In this document: positions 14,076 to 21,222 of the stretch, in pieces | How positions within the stretch are numbered: the stretch's first letter is position 1 | How the letters are laid out: every line of letters begins with the position of its first letter | IMG/VR virus record: IMGVR_UViG_3300023174_000647 | Span: 1-23,444 of that record | Direction: 5' to 3' (one strand) | DNA length: 23,444 nucleotides | Origin: a virus | Made by a program: the position numbers and the translations under genes | Notes under the pieces: model-generated | Seen by the model: the letters and a program-made list of their open reading frames with translations, nothing else | Told to the model about the DNA's origin: nothing | Databases searched by the model: none

Positions 14076-14224
14076 CAGTTCTTATCCGCTTTCTTTGACC
14101 GTTCCCATGCCAAGGTGAATGCGAGCATTGATAGTCCTATAAAGATTAGCGCAAGCGGAAGCGAGATGTAAAACACGCCGAGCGCAATCAAGAACACTGC
14201 GATCATCTCTAAAACTAGAATCAT
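14075..14224 (-). CDS. Small membrane protein between terminase and portal (49 aa)
   Basis: Starts MILVLEMIAVFLIALGVF and continues through a second hydrophobic run (LPLALIFIGLSMLAFTLAW) to a charged tail RSKKADKN. It has two predicted transmembrane helices with a short Ser/Pro turn. The positive tail suggests the C-terminus stays in the cytoplasm. AGGAGAG lies 3-4 nt before ATG 14224, and the stop shares a base with the portal start. Tiny membrane proteins are known at this position in other phages, but their role is not established; holin-like or superinfection functions would be speculation. Confidence 0.8.
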   Translation of the reverse strand: MILVLEMIAVFLIALGVFYISLPLALIFIGLSMLAFTLAWERSKKADKN

Positions 14225-14232
14225 CTACTCTC

Positions 14233-15702
14233 CTAAACTATGAAGAACCCTGGTTGCTGAATTGTCTCTGTCCGTCTTGTCGCACGATCCACTGCCATCG
14301 CCAATGCTATCGCAGCGTCAATCTTGCGTTTGGATTTGCCTTTAGATAATCGCCAACCCATATCGGTTGACCGTTGTGCAGCCGACAACACCTGATCAGT
14401 AAAGACAGGATGACCATCATGAGCGATCTTCTGATTGACGATCATCTCATACAAAGTTCCGCAAGCCGGAACCATACGCGCAGTCGACTGAGAGAACTCA
14501 ACCATCGCAAACCCTTCATCACTCATTGCTTCGGCTGACCGTTGAAAGAAGGCTGGGTCATAAGCGAACTCTTGCACCGTGAACTCTCGACCAAGTTCTC
14601 GGATGTGTTGCTCAACTGCTGACACATCCATGACACCGCCGTCAGGATGCCATATCTTGGCACGAACAACTATCTGACCAGACTCTTGCGGTTGCGCGAC
14701 CACGACCGCAATCGAGTCATGCTTCAACGCCATGTCAATGCCGACGAACACAGGAATGTTCGGATCAAGTTCAGACTCACTGCGACACAACTCCCACGCT
14801 CCTTTTGGCAGCCAAGACTCACCATCGGTGCGAACCCACTGGTTCAGACGGTAACGACGATACGCCGTCTCTGCCGTTTGCATCATTGAGATCTCCATAT
14901 CTTCAATGTCAAGAAGTCCTTCAGCCAAGTTTGGGTTCGCGATATTCCAAGCATCACGATCCGACACATCACAATCCGCTGGTGCTTCCCACCACCAGAA
15001 TCCGAACCGCTCATCAACCTGATCACCAGAGATCACACGCTTGCCATAGTTGTACAAACTTCCGCACACCGTATCCAAGTCAAACCCTGCGGTCGTGATC
15101 GCCACAATGTTCGGATCTTTACGCGCACCAGAACCCAAAGTCAACGCATCCCACAGATCAGAGTTCGGCTGAACATGCAACTCATCAAACACAACCGTCG
15201 AAGGATTTAACCCTTGTTGCAATTTGGCGTCACTTGATAACACACGATAGATCGCACCAGTCGAAGGCACCTCAACAACATCTCGATACACCTTGCACAC
15301 ACCCGACAACGCAGGCGACTGAGTGATCTGCCACTTCGCTTCATTGAATACAACACGCGCTTGCTGTCTGTCACCTGCAGCCGAATAAACCTCGGCACCA
15401 GGTTCACCTTCAATCAAACCCACCAATGCGACCAATGTTCCTATAAGCGATTTTCCATTTTTCCGAGCCAAACCGATCAGGCTGCGACGGTAACGAAGAA
15501 GACCATCATCACGACGCTCATACAAACCGTCAAGAAGTGCGACCTGCCAGTCGGTAAGAATCAGAGGTTGACCGGCGCGAACACCTTTGCTGACATGCAA
15601 GAACGTGCGAGCAAAGTCAACGACCTTGTGACCGTCAGATCTGCTGTATAACTTCGGCGTCGACCAGGTTGGAGTTCCTCTGTCGGTATGAGTCAAGCTC
15701 AT
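14233..15702 (-). CDS. Terminase large subunit
   Basis: 489 residues. ATPase domain: adenine-binding/Q region near residues 50-53 (TDWQ), Walker A-type LARKNGKS at 78-85, Walker B TVVFDELH at 169-176. Nuclease domain: VGIDMALKHDSIAVV at about 315-330 (first metal-binding Asp) and KRKIDAAIALAMAVDRA near the C-terminus (last Asp). It is the motor that cuts and pumps phage DNA into proheads through the portal. It overlaps the small terminase by 68 nt and is followed by the small membrane protein and portal genes. Length and motif order are normal for HK97-type terminases. Confidence 0.95.
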   Translation of the reverse strand: MSLTHTDRGTPTWSTPKLYSRSDGHKVVDFARTFLHVSKGVRAGQPLILTDWQVALLDGLYERRDDGLLRYRRSLIGLARKNGKSLIGTLVALVGLIEGEPGAEVYSAAGDRQQARVVFNEAKWQITQSPALSGVCKVYRDVVEVPSTGAIYRVLSSDAKLQQGLNPSTVVFDELHVQPNSDLWDALTLGSGARKDPNIVAITTAGFDLDTVCGSLYNYGKRVISGDQVDERFGFWWWEAPADCDVSDRDAWNIANPNLAEGLLDIEDMEISMMQTAETAYRRYRLNQWVRTDGESWLPKGAWELCRSESELDPNIPVFVGIDMALKHDSIAVVVAQPQESGQIVVRAKIWHPDGGVMDVSAVEQHIRELGREFTVQEFAYDPAFFQRSAEAMSDEGFAMVEFSQSTARMVPACGTLYEMIVNQKIAHDGHPVFTDQVLSAAQRSTDMGWRLSKGKSKRKIDAAIALAMAVDRATRRTETIQQPGFFIV

Positions 15703-16180
15703 TGGCCACCCTTATCTCGGCAAGACCCAACCTCGCACGATCGCTCGGAGTAAAACCGAGCAGACACAACCAAGCCGTGCACTGCGCATCCATCTGCTCG
15801 ATCTGTTTCACCGCAGGATGAGTCACAACCTGACCGTTCGGCGACGTGTACCAGCGCGTCGTCACGTCGTCGCCGAGCCAAAGTTCCAGATCGTAGATCT
15901 TCTGATAGTTGCGACACAACCGACCCATCAACGGACCGTCGTGCAACTCCGACAAATGACGCCGGCCACCAGTCCACAACACAGTCCAGTACTCGGTCGC
16001 AACTTTGCCGAAACCTGTCGGCACCACCGGCACAACCGACATGTCGACTAGCGCGAGCGCTGTCTCTGGCATCGGTGAAGCAGCCTTCATCGGACGCTTG
16101 CCAGGATTCCCACGCAATCGCTTGACCTCCGTAGGAGTTGAATTGCCTCCACGGCCGACACCGGTTACTGGTCGAGGCAT
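15635..16180 (-). CDS. Terminase small subunit (P27 family)
   Basis: 181 residues. The N-terminal EVKRLRGNPGKRP motif (about residues 18-30) is diagnostic of P27-type small terminases; after a Pro/Ala linker the helical body contains GPLMGRLCRNYQKIYDLE and the C-terminal helix RARLGLAEIRVANELDS. It recognises phage DNA and regulates the large subunit. The 68-nt overlap with the large-subunit gene is longer than other overlaps here, but both frames are well supported there. ATG 16180 lies within the end of the HNH gene (16-nt overlap); a weak GGCAAT-type context suggests coupling. Confidence 0.88.
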   Translation of the reverse strand: MPRPVTGVGRGGNSTPTEVKRLRGNPGKRPMKAASPMPETALALVDMSVVPVVPTGFGKVATEYWTVLWTGGRRHLSELHDGPLMGRLCRNYQKIYDLELWLGDDVTTRWYTSPNGQVVTHPAVKQIEQMDAQCTAWLCLLGFTPSDRARLGLAEIRVANELDSYRQRNSNLVDAEVIQQI

Positions 16181-16800
16181 AACACATGTGCAGGCAATCT
16201 ATCGCTCTTCTTGGAATTGCAACCCATATGAACCAATCTTGCATTCTCCATCTTGTGTAAACCACCTTTGCTTATTGGAATAATGTGATCAAGACTAACT
16301 CGCTCACGCTTCACACCAGTTTGCCAATCCATAAGTTCACCGCATATCTGACACAACGGTCCGTCACGAACTAGCAAGTCATCAAAGGTAATTTTCTCAC
16401 CAGCCTTGATGATCTCTCGACGAAGATTTGCTTTGTGACTTCCACGACCAGCATCACTCTGTCTGAACTGTGCTTTGCGACAATCAAGACATTGACGATG
16501 CTTACCTCGATTAACTTTATTTTTTTTGTAAGGATGTGGGCAAGCCAAGTTGCCACAATCACAAACTGGCAACACAGAATGGTCGGCGACACCGAAGCGT
16601 TCAAGTTGATGATGGTAGTTTTTGCCACATTCAACGGAACAGAACTTTGGACGATTTGCAAGTTTCACAAAACACCACAAACAATTTTCAGAACTCACAG
16701 AACAATGATAGGCGGTAGTGCAGCAGTGCGCATGCACAAAGGTGCCAACGGCATGGGTCATAAATCGCTCAACCGTCAAACATTTTGCCCACCCTCCCAT
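16165..16800 (-). CDS. HNH endonuclease with N-terminal zinc-finger-like region
   Basis: 211 residues from ATG 16800; an ATG at 16761 is an alternative, since the first 13 residues look unremarkable. N-terminal Cys pairs CLWC and CSVEC, then CDCGNLACPH and CLDC, suggest zinc binding. The HNH core is CQICGELMDW, then SLDHIIPISKGG (catalytic DH), MENARLVHMGCN and KK. Such nucleases cut DNA and are often homing enzymes. The DNA is visibly AT-richer than the terminase genes, with runs of T/A around 16520-16530, which fits recent entry. It ends 16 nt inside the small terminase gene. Packaging-linked HNH proteins (HK97 gp74) are an alternative role, but the adjacent smaller HNH fits that better. 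Confidence 0.82.
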   Translation of the reverse strand: MGGWAKCLTVERFMTHAVGTFVHAHCCTTAYHCSVSSENCLWCFVKLANRPKFCSVECGKNYHHQLERFGVADHSVLPVCDCGNLACPHPYKKNKVNRGKHRQCLDCRKAQFRQSDAGRGSHKANLRREIIKAGEKITFDDLLVRDGPLCQICGELMDWQTGVKRERVSLDHIIPISKGGLHKMENARLVHMGCNSKKSDRLPAHVLCLDQ

Positions 16801-16812
16801 TGTGTACCCGCC

Positions 16813-17112
16813 TTACTTCGCGTCGCCGCGTCGAGAATTGCACGACCGATGCGCAGGTAGGAGCGGTGAATCAATATCACCAGGTATGACGTGATCGGCT
16901 GTCCACGGGTCATCGAGCCGTGCGCCTTCCATACAGATCCAACAGTATTGTGCGGAGTCGCGGACTTGCTTCGCTCGTGCTTGGTAGTTGCCTGAGTAAT
17001 GCGGTCGCTTAGGTTTGGGATGGAGTCGGTTGTAGGTGGTCTGGCAGTCTGGGCATCGGCGTGGGTTTGTTGTCAACTGGCGACATGTGAGACATGGTCT
17101 TGAGATGGTCAT
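16813..17112 (-). CDS. Small HNH endonuclease (packaging-associated type)
   Basis: 99 residues with two N-terminal Cys pairs (CLTC, CPDC), the segment RPHYSGNYQARAKQVRDSA, CWIC, DDPWTADHVIPGD (catalytic DH) and LLPAHRSCNSRRGD. This compact form is very common next to actinophage terminase genes. HK97 gp74-type HNH proteins are needed with terminase for cos cleavage, so a packaging role is likely but inferred. No strong Shine-Dalgarno precedes ATG 17112; the candidate origin repeats lie directly upstream. The composition matches the surrounding phage genes, unlike the larger HNH next to it. Confidence 0.88.
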   Translation of the reverse strand: MTISRPCLTCRQLTTNPRRCPDCQTTYNRLHPKPKRPHYSGNYQARAKQVRDSAQYCWICMEGARLDDPWTADHVIPGDIDSPLLPAHRSCNSRRGDAK

Positions 17113-17131
17113 GGTGTGGTGCCAGAGTGGG

Positions 17132-17324
17132 TCACGCCGTCACGCCAAGTAATACTTGGCGCGTGACGGCGTATGAGACAAATTATGTTTCACGCCGTAT
17201 TTCACGCCGTCAGTGTATCCCAATAGATATATGGCTTTTGCGAGGTAAACGGCGTACGCCGTGGTCACGCCGTGTGTGTTCGGCGTGACGGCGTGACACC
17301 CTGTTTTGTACCGTTTCACGCCGT
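17132..17324. repeat. Cluster of CACGCCGT/ACGGCGTG repeats, candidate replication origin
   Basis: At least nine copies of (T)CACGCCGT or its complement lie in about 190 bp: 17132-17140, 17165-17172, 17190-17198, 17202-17210 (12-bp period with the previous copy), a perfect 14-bp palindrome ACGGCGTACGCCGT at 17249-17262, 17265-17273, 17281-17288, 17288-17296 and 17316-17324. Three copies extend to TTTCACGCCGT. An AT-rich patch (17180-17190, 17221-17240) lies among them. Iteron clusters beside an initiator/helicase gene are typical of replication origins in phages and plasmids; the PrimPol-helicase gene ends at 17339. An operator array is the alternative. Confidence 0.65.
17134..17172. other. 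Long imperfect hairpin at the end of the repeat cluster
   Basis: The arms 17134-17151 and 17153-17172 pair over 18 bp with one 2-nt CG bulge; a few central pairs would open to form the loop. There is no U-tract on either side, so it is not a classic terminator. It incorporates two copies of the CACGCCGT repeat and could extrude as a cruciform in an origin or block transcription between replication and packaging genes. Confidence 0.6.
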
Positions 17325-17349
17325 GCGTGCCATACGGTTCAAAAGTCAT
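17140..17349 (-). CDS. Possible small protein across the repeat cluster (69 aa), uncertain
   Basis: An open frame from ATG 17349, overlapping the PrimPol-helicase stop (ATGACTTTTGA, 11 nt), to a TGA at 17142-17140 inside the hairpin. It starts MTFEPYGTHGVKRYKTGCHA. The GT..RY..GC start loosely recalls small actinophage proteins of the HGTxxRYxxGCxC type, but the second Cys is missing. Four same-direction repeat copies encode [HDY]GVK/T in one codon phase, which hints at coding; other copies are out of phase. No Shine-Dalgarno is seen. It could equally be a chance open frame over non-coding iterons. Confidence 0.35.
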   Translation of the reverse strand: MTFEPYGTHGVKRYKTGCHAVTPNTHGVTTAYAVYLAKAIYLLGYTDGVKYGVKHNLSHTPSRAKYYLA

Positions 17350-19198
17350 TGAACATGGTTTCTTTGGCTTGGTTTTTGCGCATGGTTTGTGCTTTGCGTG
17401 CATCTTTGCGGACGACACGGTAGATGGTTTCGGCTCGGTCTTTGACTTCTGCCCACATCGGGTCGAGTGCCATGGTTGGGTCGATGTTGAGTTCGTCTAG
17501 CATCTTGAGTGCTTGGTCTAGTCGTTCGCCGCCTTTGATGTCTTGTGTGAACATGCGGTGCTGGTCGTGGATGGTGAGGTTGATTCGTTCTGGTATCCAA
17601 GTGTGTCGGTGTTTCTGTCGGAGTAGTACGAGTTGGCCGTCTACCTTTGTCATCTGCCAGACCAGGTCGACATCGTCGTTCTTTGCGCTGGTGCCTCGTG
17701 CGCCTTTCTTGAGGTCTTTGCCTGCGTGGTCGATGCGCATGAGTGATCTGCCTTCTTGTTTGAGGTTCATTGCTGTCCAGCGGTAGAAGTTGCGGACTGT
17801 GTCTGCGTCGTTCTCTGCACCTTCGACTGCTCGCGCAAAGGTGTCGATGATGACTAGGTCGGCTTGGCATGATCGTGCTAGGTCGCAGATCTGTTTGGCT
17901 CCTTCGGGTTTGTCTAGTGATCCGATTGGTGGTAGTGAGGCGTAGTGGAGTAATGAGAGGTCTGTCTTGTTGTCGTATCCCATTGCTGTGAGTCGTTCGT
18001 AGAGTACGGCTTGACTCATCTCGTAGTCCATGTAGAGGACGCTGGTTGGTGGTTTGGCTTCTGTGAAGATTTCTTTGCCGGTGGCGAGTGCTGCTGCGAT
18101 GTATAGCGCGAGTAGTGATTTGCCTGTTCCGCCTGGTGCGAAGATGACGACGAGCTGGTTGCGTGGGATGATCGGTTCGATGAGCCAGTCTTCTGCTGGG
18201 AAGTCTTGTGACCAGAACTTCTGCCAGTTGATGAGGGATGCGAGTAGGTCGTCGGTGGCTGTGGGTTGCTCGACTGGGATTAGGGCTTTGCCTTGTTGGA
18301 GTAAATGTTTTGCGAACGCCGATCTGTCTCCGTTGTGGAACATTTGTGCTGTGTATTGTGCGCGATTGTAAGCACCTGCTGGAAGGTTTGCGATGCTGGT
18401 GGTGAATACTTTGAGGATGTCTTTACCTTGCCATCCTGTGGTGGCGGAGGTGCCTTCTCGTGCGTCTTTGCCTGGTCTGACCCAGTGTGTCTCGCCTGTG
18501 TGGTCGGTGTGGGCTTGTGTCCAGCCGTCTGCTCTTAATAGTTCTGGCCATGTGGTGGCTGCGCAGTAGCGGTCAAGCGGTCCGCCTTCTTCACGGAGAA
18601 GCGATAACGATGGTGGTGTTATCTGATCAGGTAACGGTTGAACCGATAATTGTGGTTGTGTTTTGGTTTTGAGTAGTAGCACCATCCACAACGGCATGTC
18701 GGCTGGTTTGCGTTCGGCGATTGATTTACCTTCTACCCATTCATAGTTTTTGCCGTTCGGATGTTTCGTTGGTGGTGCGAGTACTTGTCCGCCGATGCCT
18801 CGGATGTCGATGCCGATGCCAAGTGTGCCTGATGCTTCGTTGCGGATGGGTTCGTCGGTGAGGAAGTAGATGTGTCGTCCGCCTGAGCCTGTGATGACTT
18901 CTACTGTGTCTGGCAGTTTGCCGTGTAACTGTTCTAGGTCTGCGAGTGTTTCGCTACCGCTGAACTGTTGTCGGTCGTCTATGTCAATGACGATGAGGTA
19001 TCGGTCGCGGAACTCGCCTGTTGCGATTCCTAGTCCGCAGTCTTTGAATTGTCCTTCGAACCATGTGCGGATGGTGGTCGGGTCGGATGTTGCAGCGTTT
19101 TGCCATCCTTGCATCGGCGGTCGTTTCTCGCCTTGTTTGATTGGTATGACGCGGACTTGTTTGTTGGCGTAGGCAAGTGCAGTTGATAGAACGCTCAT
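17339..19198 (-). CDS. PrimPol-helicase fusion (primase/polymerase + RepA/AAA_25 ATPase)
   Basis: 619 residues. Residues 1-175 form a Prim-Pol domain: IDIDD at 71-75 (DxD metal site), GSGGRHIYF at 104-112 (motif II His109), GIDIRGIGGQVLAPPT at 129-144 (motif III Asp131). A linker follows, then a RepA/DnaB-type hexameric ATPase: Walker A APGGTGKS at 354-361, YMDYEMS at 389-395, Walker B DLVIIDTF at 447-454, and RIDHAGKDLKKGARGTSAK in the sensor/finger region. This is the likely replicative primase and helicase of the phage, acting at the fork and perhaps at the adjacent repeat cluster. The start has AAGGAGGG directly before TTCAATG 19198. Length and order match actinophage bifunctional proteins. 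Confidence 0.9.
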   Translation of the reverse strand: MSVLSTALAYANKQVRVIPIKQGEKRPPMQGWQNAATSDPTTIRTWFEGQFKDCGLGIATGEFRDRYLIVIDIDDRQQFSGSETLADLEQLHGKLPDTVEVITGSGGRHIYFLTDEPIRNEASGTLGIGIDIRGIGGQVLAPPTKHPNGKNYEWVEGKSIAERKPADMPLWMVLLLKTKTQPQLSVQPLPDQITPPSLSLLREEGGPLDRYCAATTWPELLRADGWTQAHTDHTGETHWVRPGKDAREGTSATTGWQGKDILKVFTTSIANLPAGAYNRAQYTAQMFHNGDRSAFAKHLLQQGKALIPVEQPTATDDLLASLINWQKFWSQDFPAEDWLIEPIIPRNQLVVIFAPGGTGKSLLALYIAAALATGKEIFTEAKPPTSVLYMDYEMSQAVLYERLTAMGYDNKTDLSLLHYASLPPIGSLDKPEGAKQICDLARSCQADLVIIDTFARAVEGAENDADTVRNFYRWTAMNLKQEGRSLMRIDHAGKDLKKGARGTSAKNDDVDLVWQMTKVDGQLVLLRQKHRHTWIPERINLTIHDQHRMFTQDIKGGERLDQALKMLDELNIDPTMALDPMWAEVKDRAETIYRVVRKDARKAQTMRKNQAKETMFNDF

Positions 19199-19223
19199 TG
19201 AACCCTCCTTGGGTTTCGTTAGT

Positions 19224-19682
19224 TTAGTGTTTAGAAATTATGTTCACGATGTCTTGCGGTATCTTTCGTCCGCGCATCTCATACAACCATGAAACGAAGA
19301 CAAGTTCGCTGAGCTTGGTGTCGTTCGCGTTGCTCGGTAGATCAGTGCCGTGTGCGTACACGTTGAGCGGAATGATTTGGAACCATGGCACCGAGTCTTC
19401 TGGTACCTCACCCCACCAGCCGTCTTGGTTGGAGTGACCGTAACGAACAATGAACGCTGGGATGCCTGCCATGTCGCCGAGCGCGGTCAGCGTTCTGTTG
19501 TTCGCCGATTCAAGATAGATGACGCCGTGTTCATGTTTGTAGTCGATCAGCGCGACCGGTACACATTTGTCATACTCAGCGAGGATGAAGTCCAAGTCCA
19601 TTGCTGGCACGTTGCTTCCCCACACTCGATGTCTGCCTGACAGCCAAGCGTCTCGTTTGAAGTGTTGTTCGTTACTTGCCAT
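19224..19682 (-). CDS. PD-(D/E)XK-like protein, probable nuclease (152 aa)
   Basis: Central segment DLDFILAEYDKCVPVALIDYKHE (residues about 29-51) has the spacing of a PD-(D/E)XK core: Asp at the start of a strand, then a strand ending in D-Y-K as the E/D-x-K motif. The N-terminus includes SGRHRVWGSNVPAMD, and the C-terminal half is Trp-rich (QDGWWGEVPEDSVPWFQIIP). AGGAGG lies about 7 nt before ATG 19682. It sits between a helix-turn-helix gene and the PrimPol-helicase, so a resolvase, recombination or replication-linked nuclease role is likely. The catalytic assignment is by eye only. Confidence 0.6.
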   Translation of the reverse strand: MASNEQHFKRDAWLSGRHRVWGSNVPAMDLDFILAEYDKCVPVALIDYKHEHGVIYLESANNRTLTALGDMAGIPAFIVRYGHSNQDGWWGEVPEDSVPWFQIIPLNVYAHGTDLPSNANDTKLSELVFVSWLYEMRGRKIPQDIVNIISKH

Positions 19683-19932
19683 AGTGTTCCTCCTGTTTTT
19701 CGTACCAGTCTGACCAGATGGTCGCTGGGTGCATACCTATTCGACATGCGTAATGATCTGCCTTAAATATGTTCAGATCACTTTCTTCGGGTCGGTTGAC
19801 CCACCGAATGATCGTTCCTCTGCTGACGCCGAACACGTCAGCAAGGAACCGATTGTTTTTGTCCTTCGAGTAGAGTGCCAACAGATTTTGTGCGTTGTAT
19901 GTTGGCAGTGCTTTAGATTTTCTTGTTTTCAT
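19672..19932 (-). CDS. Helix-turn-helix DNA-binding protein (86 aa)
   Basis: A basic N-terminus (MKTRKSKALPTYNAQNLLAL), then FLADVFGVSRGTIIRWVNRP (about residues 29-48), a clear helix-turn-helix with GVSRGTI as turn and recognition helix, and a following segment ADHYACRIGMHPATIWSDWY common in small actinobacterial and phage HTH proteins. AGGAGGT lies 7 nt before ATG 19932. It overlaps the next gene by 11 nt. The likely role is transcriptional regulator or excise-like DNA-bending factor; the target is unknown. Confidence 0.75.
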   Translation of the reverse strand: MKTRKSKALPTYNAQNLLALYSKDKNNRFLADVFGVSRGTIIRWVNRPEESDLNIFKADHYACRIGMHPATIWSDWYEKQEEHYGK

Positions 19933-19950
19933 TGTGCAGACCTCCTATGG

Positions 19951-20196
19951 TCATTCGTCTTGCAGTAACTGTCTAGCTATTCTTAGTTTCTCGGCAGCCG
20001 AGGCTGATTCGAGAAGTCCGATAGTAGTAGATGTAACTTGCTCAGGCGGGCATATCGTGAAAAACTTTTCTTCGGCAGTAACAAAGTTTTGGATGGTGGC
20101 GACCAGTGTGTAAGCCGTGCAAACATTGTCGACATCGCATTGCGACTCAATCAGGTATTTGAGACGGTCATCAAAGGTTTGTTCTTCTTCACTCAT
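19951..20196 (-). CDS. Hypothetical acidic helical protein (81 aa)
   Basis: Starting at ATG 20196 it reads MSEEEQTFDDRLKYLIESQC and ends EKLRIARQLLQDE; a GTG at 20217 would add seven residues. A GGAG is 16 nt upstream, too far to be ideal, so the start is uncertain. The protein is acidic and mostly helical with two Cys (DVDNVC, FFTICPP). I recognise no family. It lies in the run of small genes between the PrimPol-helicase and the ssDNA-binding-like gene, with a 75-nt gap to the ribbon-helix-helix gene upstream. Confidence 0.55.
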   Translation of the reverse strand: MSEEEQTFDDRLKYLIESQCDVDNVCTAYTLVATIQNFVTAEEKFFTICPPEQVTSTTIGLLESASAAEKLRIARQLLQDE

Positions 20197-20271
20197 CGTC
20201 GTCTGGCTTATCTCCACAGCATGGATGGGCTGGTAGCAATCTGGTAGGAAGACAGGAGCAGAGTTTGGGTT

Positions 20272-20436
20272 TCATTTGTTGTCAAGTCCGAAGTGCTGTT
20301 CCAAGATACTTCGCACGACCGCCGAGATTGTGACATCTTGTTTGTCGGCTGCTAGTTCTACGGCGTCGCGTAACTCGTGTGAGATTGCTGCGCACACATA
20401 ACTTCGTCCGCGCACATAGTTTGTGACCGTCCTCAT
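20272..20436 (-). CDS. Ribbon-helix-helix protein (54 aa)
   Basis: RSYVCAAISHELRDAVELAA, then DKQDVTISAVVRSILEQHFG. A short strand, helix (HELRDAVELAADKQD), turn (VTIS) and second helix (AVVRSILEQHF) match CopG/Arc-type RHH repressors. The start overlaps the stop of the DUF6378-like gene (ATGA), and the stop at 20272 leaves a 75-nt gap. It is a second RHH protein, different in sequence from the one at 2033-2173 and without a Rep-like partner next to it. Likely a small phage regulator; its operator is unknown. Confidence 0.7.
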   Translation of the reverse strand: MRTVTNYVRGRSYVCAAISHELRDAVELAADKQDVTISAVVRSILEQHFGLDNK

Positions 20437-20750
20437 TTTTCGGCCACTGTCCGCGGGAACGGCAGATCGTTGTATGCCTGGTTGAGTAGTCCGAGGTAGC
20501 CGAGCGTGTCGAGCAGACTGTCGTGGTGAAGTCGGTTCTTGTCTAGGTTGGTGCGGAGTCGCGCCAGTTTGACTGACACCATGAACAGGAGCGCGTCGGC
20601 GATACTGAGCTTCACACCGGTCAAGCCTTCGAAGATTGCGATGACTTTGCTGTAGTCCTCGGTCACGTTGCCGTACGAGTCTTGTCGTGCGCCTGTGACG
20701 AGCAGGTGGGCTTCTAGCAGGATGTCTGCACCGACTGATTCAGTTTTCAT
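20433..20750 (-). CDS. DUF6378-like phage protein (105 aa)
   Basis: Contains ILLEAHLLVTGARQDSYGNV, then ALLFMVSVKLARLRTN and DSLLDTLGYLGLLNQAY. The order LLxEAxxLVxGxRxxxYG ... lKlaRl ... DsllDtxGYl is characteristic of the DUF6378 group, common in phages and all-helical; some relatives resemble MazG-like/all-alpha nucleotide hydrolases, but the metal-binding residues of MazG are not obvious here. AAGGTATTGAACT precedes ATG 20750. It overlaps both neighbours by 4 nt. The biochemical function is unknown. Confidence 0.7.
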   Translation of the reverse strand: MKTESVGADILLEAHLLVTGARQDSYGNVTEDYSKVIAIFEGLTGVKLSIADALLFMVSVKLARLRTNLDKNRLHHDSLLDTLGYLGLLNQAYNDLPFPRTVAEK

Positions 20751-20971
20751 AGTTCAATACCTTGCTGGATGTGAAGCCGTAGACGGTCAACGACCGAGTT
20801 GGCGATTGCCAGTTTGGCTTTCGTGGATTCCAGTTCTTGATGTAATGAATCTGAGATGTCACGATTCGAGTCGCGTTGTTCGGTAACTGTCTCAAGTGCG
20901 ACAGATAGTTCTGCGACACGAGTTTGCAACTCGATTATCTCTTGACTCATTGCGTAGATGTCTGCGGTCAT
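20747..20971 (-). CDS. Small coiled-coil protein (74 aa)
   Basis: Nearly all residues fit heptads: QEIIELQTRVAELSVALETV and SLHQELESTKAKLAIANSVV, ending RLHIQQGIEL. No Cys, no catalytic motif. AGGAGG lies 7 nt before ATG 20971, and an internal ATG at residue 8 is a weaker choice. It overlaps the next gene start (ATGA). Such short coiled coils may oligomerise or act as adaptors; the role is unknown. Confidence 0.65.
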   Translation of the reverse strand: MTADIYAMSQEIIELQTRVAELSVALETVTEQRDSNRDISDSLHQELESTKAKLAIANSVVDRLRLHIQQGIEL

Positions 20972-21222
20972 AGTGTGTCCTCCTCAATCACTTCAATAAA
21001 TACTGAGGCAATCAAAGTCAAACCTGTTTCATCTTTGTCAGTAAATGCTGAAAATTTTACAATTCGACCTGTCTCTTTATGCGTGGCTCGCCATATTTCA
21101 TAACCTTCGTCGCAATAATCGCTTTCAGTTTTGTCAAAAAATAATTGCCATCCCGCGTTTTTTACTATTTCAAGTGGACTCTTTGGAAAATAACCGACTA
21201 GTTCTTCTGCTGTCTTGCTCAT
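20968..21222 (-). CDS. Hypothetical protein (84 aa)
   Basis: Starts MSKTAEELVGYFPKSPLEIV. The sequence alternates helix and beta strands (IVKFSAFTDKDETGLTLIA, then SVFIEVIEE), suggesting a small alpha/beta domain. AAGGAG is 9 nt before ATG 21222. The base composition is AT-richer than neighbours (runs of A/T at 21040-21180), a hint of separate origin. It overlaps the genes on both sides by 4 nt. I recognise no family. Confidence 0.65.
   Translation of the reverse strand: MSKTAEELVGYFPKSPLEIVKNAGWQLFFDKTESDYCDEGYEIWRATHKETGRIVKFSAFTDKDETGLTLIASVFIEVIEEDTL

Noticed and set aside
15699-16265. Long open frame (188 codons) over the small terminase gene on the same strand
   Set aside because: It runs in another frame through the well-supported P27 terminase gene and has a Trp/Arg/Cys-rich, non-protein-like composition.
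17132-17324. CRISPR array or transposon ends
   Set aside because: Repeats are 8-11 bp, in both orientations and unevenly spaced, with no transposase or cas genes nearby.
17346-17870. Arg/Pro-rich open frame inside the PrimPol-helicase gene
   Set aside because: Low-complexity shadow of the ATPase-coding frame.
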